Of a DNA stretch of 27,789 nucleotides, positions 14,345 to 23,746 are shown piece by piece. Source of the stretch: Pseudomonadota bacterium. Lineage in GTDB: Bacteria; Pseudomonadota; Gammaproteobacteria; Xanthomonadales; Xanthomonadaceae. The stretch is from contig JAEWOJ010000191.1 in the NCBI GenBank assembly GCA_023399815.1, forward strand, positions 1 through 27,789, read 5' to 3'. The number at the start of each line of letters is the position of its first letter. Position 1 is the stretch's first letter. The notes beneath the pieces are model-generated. The model made no database searches, was not told where the DNA came from, and saw only the letters and a list, made by a program, of their open reading frames with translations. The position numbers and the translations under genes are program-made.

Positions 14345-16264
14345 ATGCATGTAATCCGCCCCGCGGTGCTGGGACTGGCACTGATGACCGCCCTGGGCCT
14401 GGCGCACGCCGCCCCCGACGTGCCGACGACCGACGCGCGCGGCGTGACCATCAGCGAAGCGGCCTATCCGGGCACGATCGTGCTGGACGTGGACGCTACC
14501 GACCTGGGCCAGCGCGTGTTCAAGGTGCGCCAGACCGTGCCGGTGCAGGCCGGCCTGCAGCGCTTCCACTATCCGGCATGGCTGCCGGGCAACCACTCGC
14601 CCACCGGGCAGATCGAGAAGCTGGCCGGCCTGGTCGTCACCGGCAACGGCCAGCGCCTGGACTGGGCGCGCGACCCGCTCGATGTCTACACCTTCAACGT
14701 GCAGGTGCCCGAAGGCGTGAGCGAACTGCGCATGGACTACCAGTTCCTCAGCCCCACCGATCCGGCGCAGGGCCGCACGGTGATGACGCCGAACATGCTC
14801 AACCTGCAATGGAACGCGATGGTGCTGTATCCGGCCGGGCACGCCGCGCACGCCATCGCGTACCGCGCCAGCGCCCGCTACCCGCAGGGCTGGGAAGCGG
14901 CCAGCGCGCTGGACGTCGAGCGCCGCGACGGCGACACCGTGCACTACGCGCCGACCAACCTGGAAATCCTGGTCGATTCGCCGGTGTTCGCCGGCCGCTA
15001 CCACCGCACCATCGACCTCGCCCCGGCCGGCACCCGCCCGGTGCGCCTGAACGTGTTCGCCGACCGCGCCAAGGACCTGGAGGCCAAGCCCGAGCACGTC
15101 GAGCAGCACCGCGCGCTGGTGACGCAGGCGCGTCGCCTGTTCGGCGCCGAGCACTACAACCACTACGACTTCCTGTTCGCGGTGACCAGCCAGCTCGGCG
15201 GCATCGGCCTGGAGCACCAGCGTTCCAGCGAGAACAGCGAGGGCCGCGACTACTTCAGCGGCTGGGACGCCAAGGTCGGCAGCAGCGACCTGCTCGGCCA
15301 CGAGTACACGCATTCGTGGGACGGCAAGTACCGGCGCCCGGCCGACCTGGCCACGCTCAACTACAACGTGCCGATGCAGGGCAGCCTGCTGTGGGTGTAC
15401 GAAGGCCAGACCCAGTACTGGGGCAACGTGCTGACCGCGCGCGCCGGCATCCGCCCGATGGACGCCTCGCGCGATGCGCTGGCGCTGGTCGCGGCCACCT
15501 ATGCCGACAACCGCCCGGGCCTGGAATGGCGCTCGCTCGGCGACACCACCAACGACCCGGTGATCGCGCGCCGCAAGCCCAAGCCCTACCGCGGCTACCA
15601 GATGAGCGAGGACTACTACCAGGGCGGCCAGATGCTGTGGCTGGAGACCGACGTGCGCATCCGCAGGCTCAGCGGCGGCAAGCGCAGCCTGGACGATTTC
15701 GCCCGCGCCTTCTTCGGCGTCAACGACGGCCAGTGGGAACGCCCGGACACCTACACCTTCGAGGACGTCGCCGCGGCGCTGGAACAGGTGCAGCCCACCG
15801 GCGACTGGACGCAGTTCCTGCGCGACCGCGTGGAACACCGCGCCCGCCTGACCGGCGGCATCGAGGCGGCCGGCTGGAAGCTCGTCTACACCGAGAAGCC
15901 CAGTGCCTATTACAAGTCGATGATGAAGGGGCGCGGCGCCAGCTTCATCTATTCGCTGGGCATGTCGCTGGACGGCGGCGGCCGCATCGGCGAAGTGCGC
16001 TGGGACAGCCCCGCCTTCGACGCCGGCGTCGGCAGCGGCATGCAGGTACTGGCGGTCAACGACCTGCAGTACAGCGCCGACGAACTGGAGGAAGCGGTGC
16101 GCGCGGCCAAGGACAGCAAGCAGCCGATCCGCCTGCTGGTCAAGGACATGGACGTGTACCGCACGCTCAGCATCGACTACCACGGCGGCCTGCGCTACCC
16201 GTCGCTGCAGCGCATCGACGGCACGACCGACTACCTGACGCCGATCTTCACCGCCCGCAAGTAA
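14345..16264 (+). CDS. M61 family metallopeptidase (glycyl aminopeptidase-like) with PDZ domain
   Basis: A 639-aa protein. The N-terminal signal peptide (MHVIRPAVLGLAL...AHAAPD) directs it to the periplasm or outside. An N-terminal beta-rich domain precedes the catalytic core: QLGGIGLEHQRSS, the zinc site HEYTH (His319, Glu320, His323) in GHEYTHSWDGKYRRP, and the third ligand Glu353 in WVYEGQTQYWG. These are the hallmark motifs of M61 (the family of Sphingomonas glycyl aminopeptidase). A C-terminal PDZ domain (about 535-615; GRIGEVRWDSPAFDAGVGSG) probably binds substrate ends. The start is ATG 14345 with GAGAGG about 8 bases before it. The last 18 codons and the following repeat are duplicated in degenerate form at 16424-16603. 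No partner gene in an operon is seen. The family call is firm; the natural substrate is unknown. Confidence 0.92.
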   Translation: MHVIRPAVLGLALMTALGLAHAAPDVPTTDARGVTISEAAYPGTIVLDVDATDLGQRVFKVRQTVPVQAGLQRFHYPAWLPGNHSPTGQIEKLAGLVVTGNGQRLDWARDPLDVYTFNVQVPEGVSELRMDYQFLSPTDPAQGRTVMTPNMLNLQWNAMVLYPAGHAAHAIAYRASARYPQGWEAASALDVERRDGDTVHYAPTNLEILVDSPVFAGRYHRTIDLAPAGTRPVRLNVFADRAKDLEAKPEHVEQHRALVTQARRLFGAEHYNHYDFLFAVTSQLGGIGLEHQRSSENSEGRDYFSGWDAKVGSSDLLGHEYTHSWDGKYRRPADLATLNYNVPMQGSLLWVYEGQTQYWGNVLTARAGIRPMDASRDALALVAATYADNRPGLEWRSLGDTTNDPVIARRKPKPYRGYQMSEDYYQGGQMLWLETDVRIRRLSGGKRSLDDFARAFFGVNDGQWERPDTYTFEDVAAALEQVQPTGDWTQFLRDRVEHRARLTGGIEAAGWKLVYTEKPSAYYKSMMKGRGASFIYSLGMSLDGGGRIGEVRWDSPAFDAGVGSGMQVLAVNDLQYSADELEEAVRAAKDSKQPIRLLVKDMDVYRTLSIDYHGGLRYPSLQRIDGTTDYLTPIFTARK

Positions 16265-16387
16265 CAGGTGTAAAGCCCCTCTCCCTTTGGGGCGAGAGGG
16301 CGCGGTTCGCGCGCCACAGGCGCGCGTGCCCTGGAGCGCCCACGCCGCTGGCGTGGGCCGGGGCGCGGAGCAGGGTTGGGGTGAGGG
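16211..16387. repeat. Segment copy 1: M61 gene end plus structured intergenic element
   Basis: It covers the last codons of the M61 gene (...DYLTPIFTARK) and an intergenic element from 16275. The element holds three hairpins: CCCTCTCCC/GGGCGAGAGGG, GCGCGCC-aca-GGCGCGC and CCCACGCC-gct-GGCGTGGG. It ends in GGTTGGGGTGAGGG. The reverse complement starts CCCTCACCCCAACCC, a form widespread in xanthomonads. Confidence 0.85.
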
Positions 16388-16423
16388 CTGGACGAAGTCG
16401 CGATGGTTCGGATTCGCCGGCCG

Positions 16424-16603
16424 CGTATCGCCGGCACGGCGACTACCTGACACCGATCTCTGCAGCCAGCAGGTAGCGTGTGCACAACAGCCCCTCTTCC
16501 TCCGGGGCGAGAGGGCACGGTTCGCGCGCCACAGGCGCGCGTGCCTTGGAGCGCCCACGCCGCTGGCGTGGGCCGGGGCGCGGAGCGGGGGTTGGGGTGA
16601 GGG
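16424..16603. repeat. Segment copy 2: degenerate duplicate of the M61 gene end plus the same element
   Basis: The copy starts within the remnant of the M61 tail (reads ...GDYLTPISAASR and a TAG stop in its own frame, where copy 1 reads TDYLTPIFTARK and TAA). It continues through a nearly identical element (16490-16603), with a few substitutions and a one- or two-base length change. The offset from copy 1 is about 213-216 bp. Together with copy 1 and the element at 16711 it fills the 507-bp gene-free region 16265-16771, in which I see no other gene. Confidence 0.85.
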
Positions 16604-16710
16604 TACGGGGCGAAGCCTCAGTGGTGTCCCGATTGTTTTCCACCCGGGCGCCTGGCGACGCGTTCATCGTCGCGATCACCGGTAATTCTTTGCGGCGCGG
16701 AGTCGCTCGT

Positions 16711-16755
16711 CCCTCATCCGGCGCTTCGCGCCACCTTCTCCCGGAGGGAGAAGGG
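16711..16755 (-). terminator. REP-like double hairpin just after the Bat-like operon
   Basis: GGCGC-ttc-GCGCC is followed by CCTTCTCCC-gga-GGGAGAAGG (9-bp perfect arms), starting 17 bp past the stop of the last gene of the minus-strand operon. The CCCTCATCCGGC...CACCTTCTCCC form is a repeat type common in gamma-proteobacterial genomes. Here it is well placed to end the operon transcript. Confidence 0.55.
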
Positions 16756-16771
16756 CACTGCCCGCAGTCGG

Positions 16772-18523
16772 CTACTTCTTCAGCGGGCGTCCGCTGAAAC
16801 GCCGCCGCTCCAGCCACCACAGCAAGGCCGCCACCAGCACGAAGCCCAGCAGCCATGGCGAGCGCGGGCCGGGCACCGATTGCGCGGTTGTTTCGGCGTG
16901 GCCGGCGCCGCCGCGCAGGGCCGAGGTGGCATCGCGGGTGGCCTGCGCATGCAGGGCGCGCGCATCGGCCGGATCTATGACCTGCACGCCGGTGGCGATG
17001 TCGCCGGCGATGACGCGGTGCCAGCCGGCCTGCCGCGGCCACCAGCCGCTGCAATGGCCTGCCCGTGGATCGGCGACCAAGGGGGTCGTGCCACCGTCGG
17101 GCGCTTCGATCCGCGTGCCTTCGGGCAGCCCGCACAGCGCGGTGCGTTCGCCGGCCCAGGTCCAGGCGGGCAGCCCAACAAGCGTTGAAGCCGGCAACGG
17201 CCGCGCCAGTGTCGCCAGCACGCGATTCCACAGTTCGGCGTGGGCGTCGGCATGGCCGGCGAGCACCAGCGTGTAGCTGTCGGCGATCGGCAGCACGCCG
17301 ATGCGGCCCTGGCCGAAGGCGCGCCAGCCGCCGATCGCGCTGCCGTCGGCGGCGCGCAGCAGCGGCACCACGCCGGCATCGGCGAAGCCCAGGTCGAAGC
17401 GCTCGATGTCCAGCGTCGCGGGTGCGGTGCCGTCGTCCGTGGCGGCAGCGGCATCGGCATCGCGCAGCTTCACCGTGGCGGTCCGCTCGCCACCGCGCGC
17501 GTCCAGTCCCCAGTCGTCGCGCAGGATGCGGCGGGCGTTGCCGTCGAGCGCGCCGCCCATCCGCACCAGTACGCCGAGGCCGTCGCGCATCGCCGCGGCG
17601 ATGGCCGCGCGTTGCGGCGACGACAGCGCGGACAGGCGGCGTTCGTCAAGCAGTAGCAGGTCGAGCCTGGCGAGGCTGGCCGCGTCGATGGCCTGCGGCG
17701 CATCGCCCAGCTGCACGCCACCGCCGACGCTGATGCCGGTCTGCAGGCGGGCGCCGCCATCGGCGGCCCAGCGTTGCAGGTACTTCAGTTCCGGCCCGGG
17801 CGCGCCGGCCAGCAGGCGCAGCGCCGGCGCCTGCACCGCCCGCACGCGCACCGGTACCGGCAGCCGGTCGAGCACCTTGCCGTCGGCATCGAGTGCGCGC
17901 AGGACGAATTCGACGTCGCCGGCATCGCGCACGCTGGCGGCCAGGCGCACGCGGCCGTCCTCGCCGGGCGCGGCGATGGCGACGCGGTGCCCGGCGGGAT
18001 CGAGCAGCTCCACCCGCGCCTGCGGCAGACCCTGCACGCGCGTGCCGACCTCGAAGCGCGCGCCCGCGGCCCGCGGCGGCGGCGCCTGCAGTTCGACCAG
18101 CCCGCGCGGCGCGGCGCCCGCGGGGAAGCGCAGCGGCGGCAGCGCAGTATCGCGGTCGCGCGCCGGCAATCCCTGGCCGACGACGACGAGTTCGCGTGTG
18201 CCCGGATGCTGGCGCAGCGCGGTGGCCAGATCCGGCACCAGGACCGTGCCCGTCAATGCAGGCGCTTCCGGCAGGCGCAGCCGCACGGCGGCGGGGACGG
18301 CCGCCAACTCCGACGCGGTCGTGCCGGCGGTGGCGATCAGCAGCGTGCCGGTGGGCACGGCATGCCGCGGCGGGAACAGGGTCAGTCCGAGCAATACCGC
18401 CGCCGCCAGTTGCAGCGCCAGCAGCATGCCCAGGCGCGCGACGGGCGGACGCGGCGGCAGGCACAGGCGCAGGCTGGCGAGCAGCACGGCCAGGACGAGG
18501 ATGGCGACGGGCAGCCCGCTCAT
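16772..18523 (-). CDS. Large membrane-anchored protein, last gene of MoxR/Bat-like operon
   Basis: A 583-aa protein. Two N-terminal hydrophobic helices (about residues 4-20 and 30-50), a large periplasmic part (about 55-550) and one C-terminal helix (SPWLLGFVLVAALLWWL) with a basic tail RRRFSGRPLKK give a two-end membrane anchor. The middle has beta-rich stretches and a segment LDLLLLDERRLSALSSPQR that resembles the glutamine amidotransferase-like fold reported for the last proteins of such operons; I see no catalytic Cys-His-Glu set to support enzyme activity. The start is ATG 18523, overlapping the upstream TGA as ATGA and preceded by AGGAGA about 8 bases away. It probably acts as a periplasmic component with the BatA-like and DUF4175-like proteins. 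A hairpin follows at 16711-16755. Confidence 0.75.
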   Translation of the reverse strand: MSGLPVAILVLAVLLASLRLCLPPRPPVARLGMLLALQLAAAVLLGLTLFPPRHAVPTGTLLIATAGTTASELAAVPAAVRLRLPEAPALTGTVLVPDLATALRQHPGTRELVVVGQGLPARDRDTALPPLRFPAGAAPRGLVELQAPPPRAAGARFEVGTRVQGLPQARVELLDPAGHRVAIAAPGEDGRVRLAASVRDAGDVEFVLRALDADGKVLDRLPVPVRVRAVQAPALRLLAGAPGPELKYLQRWAADGGARLQTGISVGGGVQLGDAPQAIDAASLARLDLLLLDERRLSALSSPQRAAIAAAMRDGLGVLVRMGGALDGNARRILRDDWGLDARGGERTATVKLRDADAAAATDDGTAPATLDIERFDLGFADAGVVPLLRAADGSAIGGWRAFGQGRIGVLPIADSYTLVLAGHADAHAELWNRVLATLARPLPASTLVGLPAWTWAGERTALCGLPEGTRIEAPDGGTTPLVADPRAGHCSGWWPRQAGWHRVIAGDIATGVQVIDPADARALHAQATRDATSALRGGAGHAETTAQSVPGPRSPWLLGFVLVAALLWWLERRRFSGRPLKK

Positions 18524-20676
18524 CGTGCGTTCTCCTGCGGTGCGGCCAGCGCGTCCAGGTAGCGGCGGCCCATGGCATCGGCGGCATCGCGGCGTGCCGG
18601 CGGTCCCGGTGCGCGCGGCAGCGCCGGCCACAGCTGGTCGCGCAGGCGTTGCCGGCACGCGCGGCAATCGGGTTGCTGGCGAAGTTCGTCGATGGCGGCG
18701 GCGATGTCGAGTGGATCGGGCACGGCCTGCGGGTGCGTGTCGAGCCAGCGCGACAGCGCGTCCAGGTCGACCGGCGCGTCCGCCGTCGCCAGCGCCCGCC
18801 ATGCGTCCGCGGGCGTGGTGTCGCCACCGTCGCGCGGCGGCAGTTGCAGGCCGCGGTTGCCCAGGCCGTCGCGCTTGCCGCCCATGCGCCGCGCCATGTC
18901 GATCGGCGGCAGCTCGGGGCCGACCCGCGCCAGGTAGATGCGCTCGGCCTGCTGCACCTGCTTGATGAAGCCCAGCGCCTTGTAGGCGTAGGGCAGCGCC
19001 TTGTCGGGATGGCCCTGGCGCAGCTGTCCCTCGGACTGCCACATCTGGTCGAGCGCGGCCTTGAGGATGGCGCGGGTCTGCGGATCGAGCAGGGTGGCGG
19101 CCTCGGCGTGGTCGTGAGTGTGGCCGTACTCGGCGAGCACGTCGGTGGCGCTGCCGAAAGTGGGGGTGGCGTCCTCGCTGTCGGCATGGCCATGGTCGTG
19201 GTCATGCCCGTCGTCGTGCCCATCGTCATGCGCGTGGTCGCTGGCCGGCGCGTCGCCGGTGGGCGGGCTGTCGCCGGTCGGTGGCGGCTTCGCGCCGCCT
19301 TCGGCCTCCTCGCCGAGGAACTGGCCGTAGCGCAGGCGCAGGATGCGCTGGTCCACGCCGATGGCGTCCGAGCGCTTGACGAAGGTTTCGGCGTCGAGCG
19401 CATTGCGCTGCTTCAGCAGCGCCTCGGCGTCGAGGATGATCTGGCGCTGGCTGCGGAAGTAGGCAGGCATCACCTTCTTGATCGCACCTTCCAGGTCGCT
19501 GGTCTGCACTTCCTGCTCGCTGGGCAGGCGCAGGATCAGGCTGGGGCTGCGCGCTTCCTGCGGCTGCGGCGCGCGGTTGTCGCGCACGCCCAGGCGCGCG
19601 ACGACCTCGTCGCCGGGGCCGACGCCCAGTGCGTCCAGGTCGACGTCGTAGGCGAAGCGGCGGGCGGTGGCCGCGCCGCTGCCGGCCAGTTCGACGCGGC
19701 GCTGCTGGAAATCGATGTTCTCGCCGCTGCCCTTGGCGGTGGTGAGTTCCAGCAGCGCGCCGGCGGCGACGCCGAAATCGTCGCTGGCCTCGAAGCGCAG
19801 TTGCCACCGCCGCTGGTGCGGCGCGGCCTGGCTGAGCGTCTGCGCCGGCTCGATCACCTTCACCTGCGGCGGCCGGTCCGGCACCACTTCCAGCCGCCAC
19901 GCGCGCCCGGTCTCGGCCAGCGCGGGTTCGGCGACGATGCGGTACAGGCCGGAGCGTTGCAGCGTCTCGCTGGCCTGCCAGTGGTCGCCCGTGCGCTGCA
20001 GCGGCAGCCGGCGGCCATCGTGGAACTGCAGCCACGCCTGCCGCGGCTGCGGCGCGAACCGCAGCTGCCAGCGCAGGCGGCTGCCCTGCAGGGCGCGCGC
20101 ATCGAGCTTCTCGCCGGCACTGGCGGGCTGGCCGGTATAGGCCGGTGGCGTCACTTCCAGACGGGTGCCGCGCAGCGCAGGCGCGGTGGGCTGGCCGGCG
20201 CTGGCCGGGCCACCCTCGCTGCCGGTGGATGGAGATTGCGTCGCGCCGCGCGGCCACCACACGGCGGCGGCTGCGATCAGCAACGCGACGCAGGCGCACG
20301 CCAGCAGGCGCGGCCACGGCCAGCGCGGGCGCGGGTCGGGCGGCGTCGCGCGCAGGCGTTGTTCGATGCGCGCGCGCTGCCGTTGCTGCAGCGGATTCAG
20401 CGCTTCCGGCGCGGCGAACAGCAGGTCGGCGCTGTCCTCGAAGCGCGGCTGTTCGTCCAGGCGTGCGACCAGCCAGCGCGCATCCAGCCGCCGCGCGCGC
20501 CAGGTGGCGAAGCCGGCGACGGCAAGCAGGGCGGCGGTGAGCGCCACACTGCCCGCATCGAAACCGGCCACGCGCATGGCGAGCAGGCCGAGCGCCACCG
20601 CGAGCGGCACGCCGCCGATCAGCGCGATCAGCGATACCCGGCGGCGCGCGCTGCGCAGCAATGCCTGCGTGCTCAT
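18520..20676 (-). CDS. DUF4175-like membrane protein with Asp/His-rich segment
   Basis: A 718-aa protein. Three hydrophobic helices lie near the N-terminus (two within residues 14-58, one near 110-130), with the DUF4175-like motif ARLDEQPRFEDSADLLFA between them. The rest is a long soluble region with beta domains (about 160-380) and a helical region that includes AIKKVMPAYFRSQRQIILDAEALLK. Residues about 479-498 form an Asp/His-rich run (DHAHDDGHDDGHDHDHGH) after two PPTGD repeats, and GHTHDH recurs about 20 residues later, ten His in all. The C-terminal part has further helices (KALGFIKQVQQAERIYLARV). The start is ATG 20676, overlapping the TGA of the BatA-like gene. It is presumably anchored in the inner membrane with its bulk in the periplasm. 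Function is unknown beyond membership of the MoxR/Bat-like machine. Confidence 0.75.
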   Translation of the reverse strand: MSTQALLRSARRRVSLIALIGGVPLAVALGLLAMRVAGFDAGSVALTAALLAVAGFATWRARRLDARWLVARLDEQPRFEDSADLLFAAPEALNPLQQRQRARIEQRLRATPPDPRPRWPWPRLLACACVALLIAAAAVWWPRGATQSPSTGSEGGPASAGQPTAPALRGTRLEVTPPAYTGQPASAGEKLDARALQGSRLRWQLRFAPQPRQAWLQFHDGRRLPLQRTGDHWQASETLQRSGLYRIVAEPALAETGRAWRLEVVPDRPPQVKVIEPAQTLSQAAPHQRRWQLRFEASDDFGVAAGALLELTTAKGSGENIDFQQRRVELAGSGAATARRFAYDVDLDALGVGPGDEVVARLGVRDNRAPQPQEARSPSLILRLPSEQEVQTSDLEGAIKKVMPAYFRSQRQIILDAEALLKQRNALDAETFVKRSDAIGVDQRILRLRYGQFLGEEAEGGAKPPPTGDSPPTGDAPASDHAHDDGHDDGHDHDHGHADSEDATPTFGSATDVLAEYGHTHDHAEAATLLDPQTRAILKAALDQMWQSEGQLRQGHPDKALPYAYKALGFIKQVQQAERIYLARVGPELPPIDMARRMGGKRDGLGNRGLQLPPRDGGDTTPADAWRALATADAPVDLDALSRWLDTHPQAVPDPLDIAAAIDELRQQPDCRACRQRLRDQLWPALPRAPGPPARRDAADAMGRRYLDALAAPQENAR

Positions 20677-21824
20677 GCCTGCCCCCGGCGCCGGCGCGCG
20701 CTGGCCAGCCAGCGTTCCAGCAGGAACAGCAGGGTGATGGCGGCGACCAGCCACGGCGCGAGTTCGCGCGCCGGCCGCGGCCCTGCGGCGGCGCCGGCGG
20801 TCGGCTGCATCGTTGTCGCCAGTGCTCGCATGGGTGCGGGTGGTGCCTGCAACAGGTCGCGCAGGCGCTGCGGGAAACCGGCATCCAGCAGCGCCGGCAT
20901 CGTCGCCGGTTGCAGCGGCGCGGCCCAGCGCAACCAGTGCCCGGTCGCGGCGTTCACCTGCTCGATCACCCACGCGCCGTCGTCGTCGCGCCATAGCGGC
21001 AGGCGCTGCGCAGCGTCAGGCAGGGGCGTGCGGGCATCGACCAGCAGCCGGCCGCCATCGCGCGCCCATGCCAGCACGGTGTCGGGAACCGGCCTGGCCG
21101 AGAGCCAGACACGCACGCCGTCGCCCTCGGCGAACGGCTGGCCGTCGTCGGCGATGTCCGCTGGCGTGGCGGCATTCCAGGCTTGGCCGGCGGCGCGCAG
21201 CCACGGCAGGGCGGCGGCGCCGGCCTCGTCGTGGCGGATGTGCAGCCGTGGCGCTGCCGGCGTGGCGACGGCAGCGGCCGGTGGCGCGGTCTCGACCACC
21301 TGCCAGCGCACCGCGCGCGACAACCGCGGCCGCTGCGCATCCAGTCCGTCCAGCACCGAGGGCACGACCATGGTGAGCGGCGCCCCGGGCGGCAGCGTCG
21401 CGTCCAGTTCGCGCAGCAGGCTGGCCACCGGTTGCGATGGCGACGGCGCGGGGGTTGCATCTAACGCGGGAAAGCCCGGCGCCAGCCACAGCCATTGCGC
21501 TTCGCCGGCGCCCGCCGCGCCGCGCGCGGCGGCGACGTCCACGCCCGGCACCACGGCGATGCGCGGTGTGTCGCCCTCGACGCCTTCCAGCGCCGGCCGC
21601 GCCAGCAGCACGGCCAGCAGCGCGAGCAGCAGCAGCCGCACCAGCAGCAGCGGCCATTCGTCGAAGCGGACGCGGCGGCGCGGGCGTGGCCTCGCCGACA
21701 GCCAGCGCAGCGCGGCGAAGTCGATCCGCTGCTGTTCGTCGCGCCGCGCCAGATGGACCAGCAGCGGCAGCAGCAATGCCGCCAGCGCGGCCAGGCCCGC
21801 CGGGAACAGCCACACCAGGCTCAT
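20673..21824 (-). CDS. BatA-domain membrane protein with degenerate VWA region
   Basis: A 383-aa protein. The N-terminus is a clear aerotolerance-regulator (BatA) domain: two helices around a basic, Trp-ending motif (FPAGLAALAALLLPLLVHL, then IDFAALRWL, then a Leu-rich helix at 57-77). A von Willebrand A domain usually follows, but the expected metal site DxSxS is missing: after the first strand the sequence reads RIAVVPGVDVAAAR. One C-terminal helix (APWLVAAITLLFLLERWL) and a basic tail close the protein, so both ends are anchored and the middle is periplasmic. The start is ATG 21824, overlapping the TGA of the DUF58 gene. The Bat name comes from Bacteroides aerotolerance genes; here the role is inferred to be envelope assembly or stress. 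Confidence 0.82.
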   Translation of the reverse strand: MSLVWLFPAGLAALAALLLPLLVHLARRDEQQRIDFAALRWLSARPRPRRRVRFDEWPLLLVRLLLLALLAVLLARPALEGVEGDTPRIAVVPGVDVAAARGAAGAGEAQWLWLAPGFPALDATPAPSPSQPVASLLRELDATLPPGAPLTMVVPSVLDGLDAQRPRLSRAVRWQVVETAPPAAAVATPAAPRLHIRHDEAGAAALPWLRAAGQAWNAATPADIADDGQPFAEGDGVRVWLSARPVPDTVLAWARDGGRLLVDARTPLPDAAQRLPLWRDDDGAWVIEQVNAATGHWLRWAAPLQPATMPALLDAGFPQRLRDLLQAPPAPMRALATTMQPTAGAAAGPRPARELAPWLVAAITLLFLLERWLASARRRRGQA

Positions 21825-22720
21825 GCGCCGCCTCCACGGCGCCCGAACAGCCGTTGCAGCGGTGTGTCGATGGCCTCGTCGAGGAAGCCGGTGTCGTGGC
21901 GGATGCCGGCGGCCTGCAACCGCGCATCCAGCGTGCGCCGCGCCTCGGCGAAGCGGGCCAGGTAGTCGGCGCGTACCGTCGGGCCATCGCTCAGCAGTTC
22001 GTCGCCGGTTTCCGGGTCGCGGAAGCGGTGGCCGTCGCGGAACGGGAAATCGCGCTCCTCGGCGGTCAGCAGTTGCAGGTGCACGACGTCGCGGCCGGCC
22101 TTCGCCAGGCGTTCGGCCAACGCGATGGCGGCTTCGTCGAAACCGTCGCCGATCATCACCACCAGGTCGTTGGCGGCGATGCGTTCCCACACCGGCGCCA
22201 GCCGCTCCTGCGCCGGCCATTGGCCCTGCGCGCGCAGGGCATGCAGTTGCAGGTGCAGGCGGTCGCGCTGGCGCAGGCCGTTGCCGGCGGGCACCAGCCG
22301 CACGCCGTCGCCGCCGATGGCGACCAGGCCGAAGGCGTCGCCCTGCTGCAACGCCAGTTCGGCGACGCAGGCGGCCAGCGCCGTGGCGGCGTGCAGGCGG
22401 GTCCAGTCGCGCCGCGCCTGGTCGGCCTGCCGCATCGAGGCGGTGGTGTCGAGCAGCAGCCACACCGTGAGCGGGCTCTCGCGCTCGGATTCGCGCACGA
22501 AGAAGCGGTCCGAGCGCGCGTAGAGTTTCCAGTCGATCTGGCGCAGTTCGTCGCCGGGCTCGTAGGCGCGGTACTGCGCGAACTCCAGCCCGGCGCCGCG
22601 GCTGCGGCTGGCGTGCATGCCGATGCCGCGGCTGCCGCTGGCCCGCTGCGGCCACAGCCGCAGGCTGCGCAGGCGGCTGCGCACGTCGGCGGGAATCAGC
22701 GGTGGCGCCGTGGCGGCCAT
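21821..22720 (-). CDS. DUF58 domain-containing protein (VWA-like partner of MoxR)
   Basis: A 299-aa protein. The DUF58 signature is plain at residues 44-80 (GLEFAQYRAYEPGDELRQID, then WKLYARSDRFFVRESERE). A VWA-like fold follows with VWLLLDTTASM (91-96), where D-T-T-A-S stands in for the metal-binding DxSxS. No membrane helix is seen, so it is probably a cytoplasmic adaptor between the MoxR ATPase and the membrane proteins. The start is ATG 22720, 20 bp after the MoxR stop. An upstream extension (to 22960) overlaps the MoxR gene and is rejected. The stop overlaps the next start as ATGA. MoxR plus DUF58/VWA pairs are known as AAA+ chaperone-like modules for maturation of cofactor or envelope proteins. 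Confidence 0.9.
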   Translation of the reverse strand: MAATAPPLIPADVRSRLRSLRLWPQRASGSRGIGMHASRSRGAGLEFAQYRAYEPGDELRQIDWKLYARSDRFFVRESERESPLTVWLLLDTTASMRQADQARRDWTRLHAATALAACVAELALQQGDAFGLVAIGGDGVRLVPAGNGLRQRDRLHLQLHALRAQGQWPAQERLAPVWERIAANDLVVMIGDGFDEAAIALAERLAKAGRDVVHLQLLTAEERDFPFRDGHRFRDPETGDELLSDGPTVRADYLARFAEARRTLDARLQAAGIRHDTGFLDEAIDTPLQRLFGRRGGGA

Positions 22721-22740
22721 GGCGGAAGCGGACGGGCGGA

Positions 22741-23730
<990 letters not shown>

Positions 23731-23746
23731 GCGTTCACCAGTGGGG

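Noticed and set aside
16265..16771. CRISPR array or small gene in the repeated intergenic region
   Set aside because: Only two long copies of a segment with hairpins are present, with no short regular repeat-spacer unit and no ribosome site followed by a plausible frame.
17893..22470. A 1525-codon open frame on the plus strand across the Bat-like operon
   Set aside because: It is antisense to four well-supported genes and its translation is Arg/Ala/Pro-rich low-complexity sequence with no domain. Long antisense frames are expected at this GC content.
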